DNA of 6,830 bases from Calditrichaceae bacterium (GTDB taxonomy: Bacteria; Calditrichota; Calditrichia; Calditrichales; Calditrichaceae). The position numbers were made by a program, and so were the translations under genes. The stretch spans positions 1 through 6,830 of the forward strand of contig JAUVIB010000175.1 in assembly GCA_030592985.1 (NCBI GenBank), in the 5' to 3' direction. Below, one piece after another: positions 6,725 to 6,830 of the stretch. The notes beneath the pieces were generated by a model. It made no database searches. It saw nothing but the letters and a program-made list of their open reading frames with translations, and was not told the DNA's origin. How positions within the stretch are numbered: position 1 is the stretch's first letter; each line of letters opens with the position of its first letter.

Positions 6725-6830
6725 TTAGTCCGGTTTACGAACCATAAACATACGGATTCTCCTGTCCCAGTTGATTCGTTTATTCTCTTCCTCTAATTTT
6801 AAAAAATCGATAAATATATCTGCCGGTATC
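6725..6830 (-). CDS. C-terminal fragment of an unidentified protein (cut by the window edge)
   Basis: On the minus strand a frame enters at the window edge and ends at a TAA at 6727-6725. It reads IPADIFIDFLKLEEENKRIN, then WDRRIRMFMVRKPD. The charged helix followed by a short beta-like RMFMVRKP end resembles the C-terminus of some SAM-dependent methyltransferases, but 35 residues are too few to assign a function. It is separated from the next gene by 120 bases with a likely promoter or operator, so it probably belongs to a different transcription unit. Confidence 0.55.
   Translation of the reverse strand, partial: IPADIFIDFLKLEEENKRINWDRRIRMFMVRKPD

Overview
All supported genes in this window lie on the minus strand, so the window reads from right to left. 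The DNA is AT-rich. It encodes a lipoprotein-sorting (LolA-like) protein, so the host has an outer membrane. The mix of genes (LolA-like protein, small His-rich membrane protein ending in RAPP, IS1380-type transposase, weak ribosome binding sites at several genes) suggests the Bacteroidota/Ignavibacteriota/Calditrichota side of the FCB group. This is an impression from gene content; nothing here fixes the taxon.

Right part (2821-6830). A partial gene ends at 6725. After a 120-base gap comes a compact unit: a 461-aa protein that looks like a glycoside-hydrolase-type barrel (5219-6604), a GT-B (GT4-like) glycosyltransferase overlapping it by 32 bases (3877-5250), and 30 bases later a LacI-family regulator (2821-3846). 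The glycosyltransferase is split by one in-frame TAA at 4609-4611 and is otherwise intact on both sides. Two related CG-centred sites (TAAAACGTTTTA at 3868-3879 and TAAAACGATTTT at 6640-6651) lie just upstream of the regulator and of the first gene. They suggest an autoregulated carbohydrate module with the order hydrolase-like, transferase, regulator.

Middle (1853-2820). A dead IS1380-family insertion sequence carries a nonsense codon, a frame-breaking extra patch, a one-base deletion and a missing 3' end.

Left part (1-1852). A very AT-rich gap (1698-1852, about 18% GC) precedes a small membrane protein with a histidine-rich loop (1290-1697). Next comes a weakly supported 66-codon ORF (1022-1222), possibly a gene remnant. 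A well-formed periplasmic LolA-like outer-membrane lipoprotein-sorting protein follows (125-916). The start of another membrane or exported protein runs off the window at base 1.

The most interesting items are the uncharacterised hydrolase/transferase/LacI unit with its paired operator candidates, and the single nonsense codon in its transferase. I see no RNA gene, CRISPR array or defence system.
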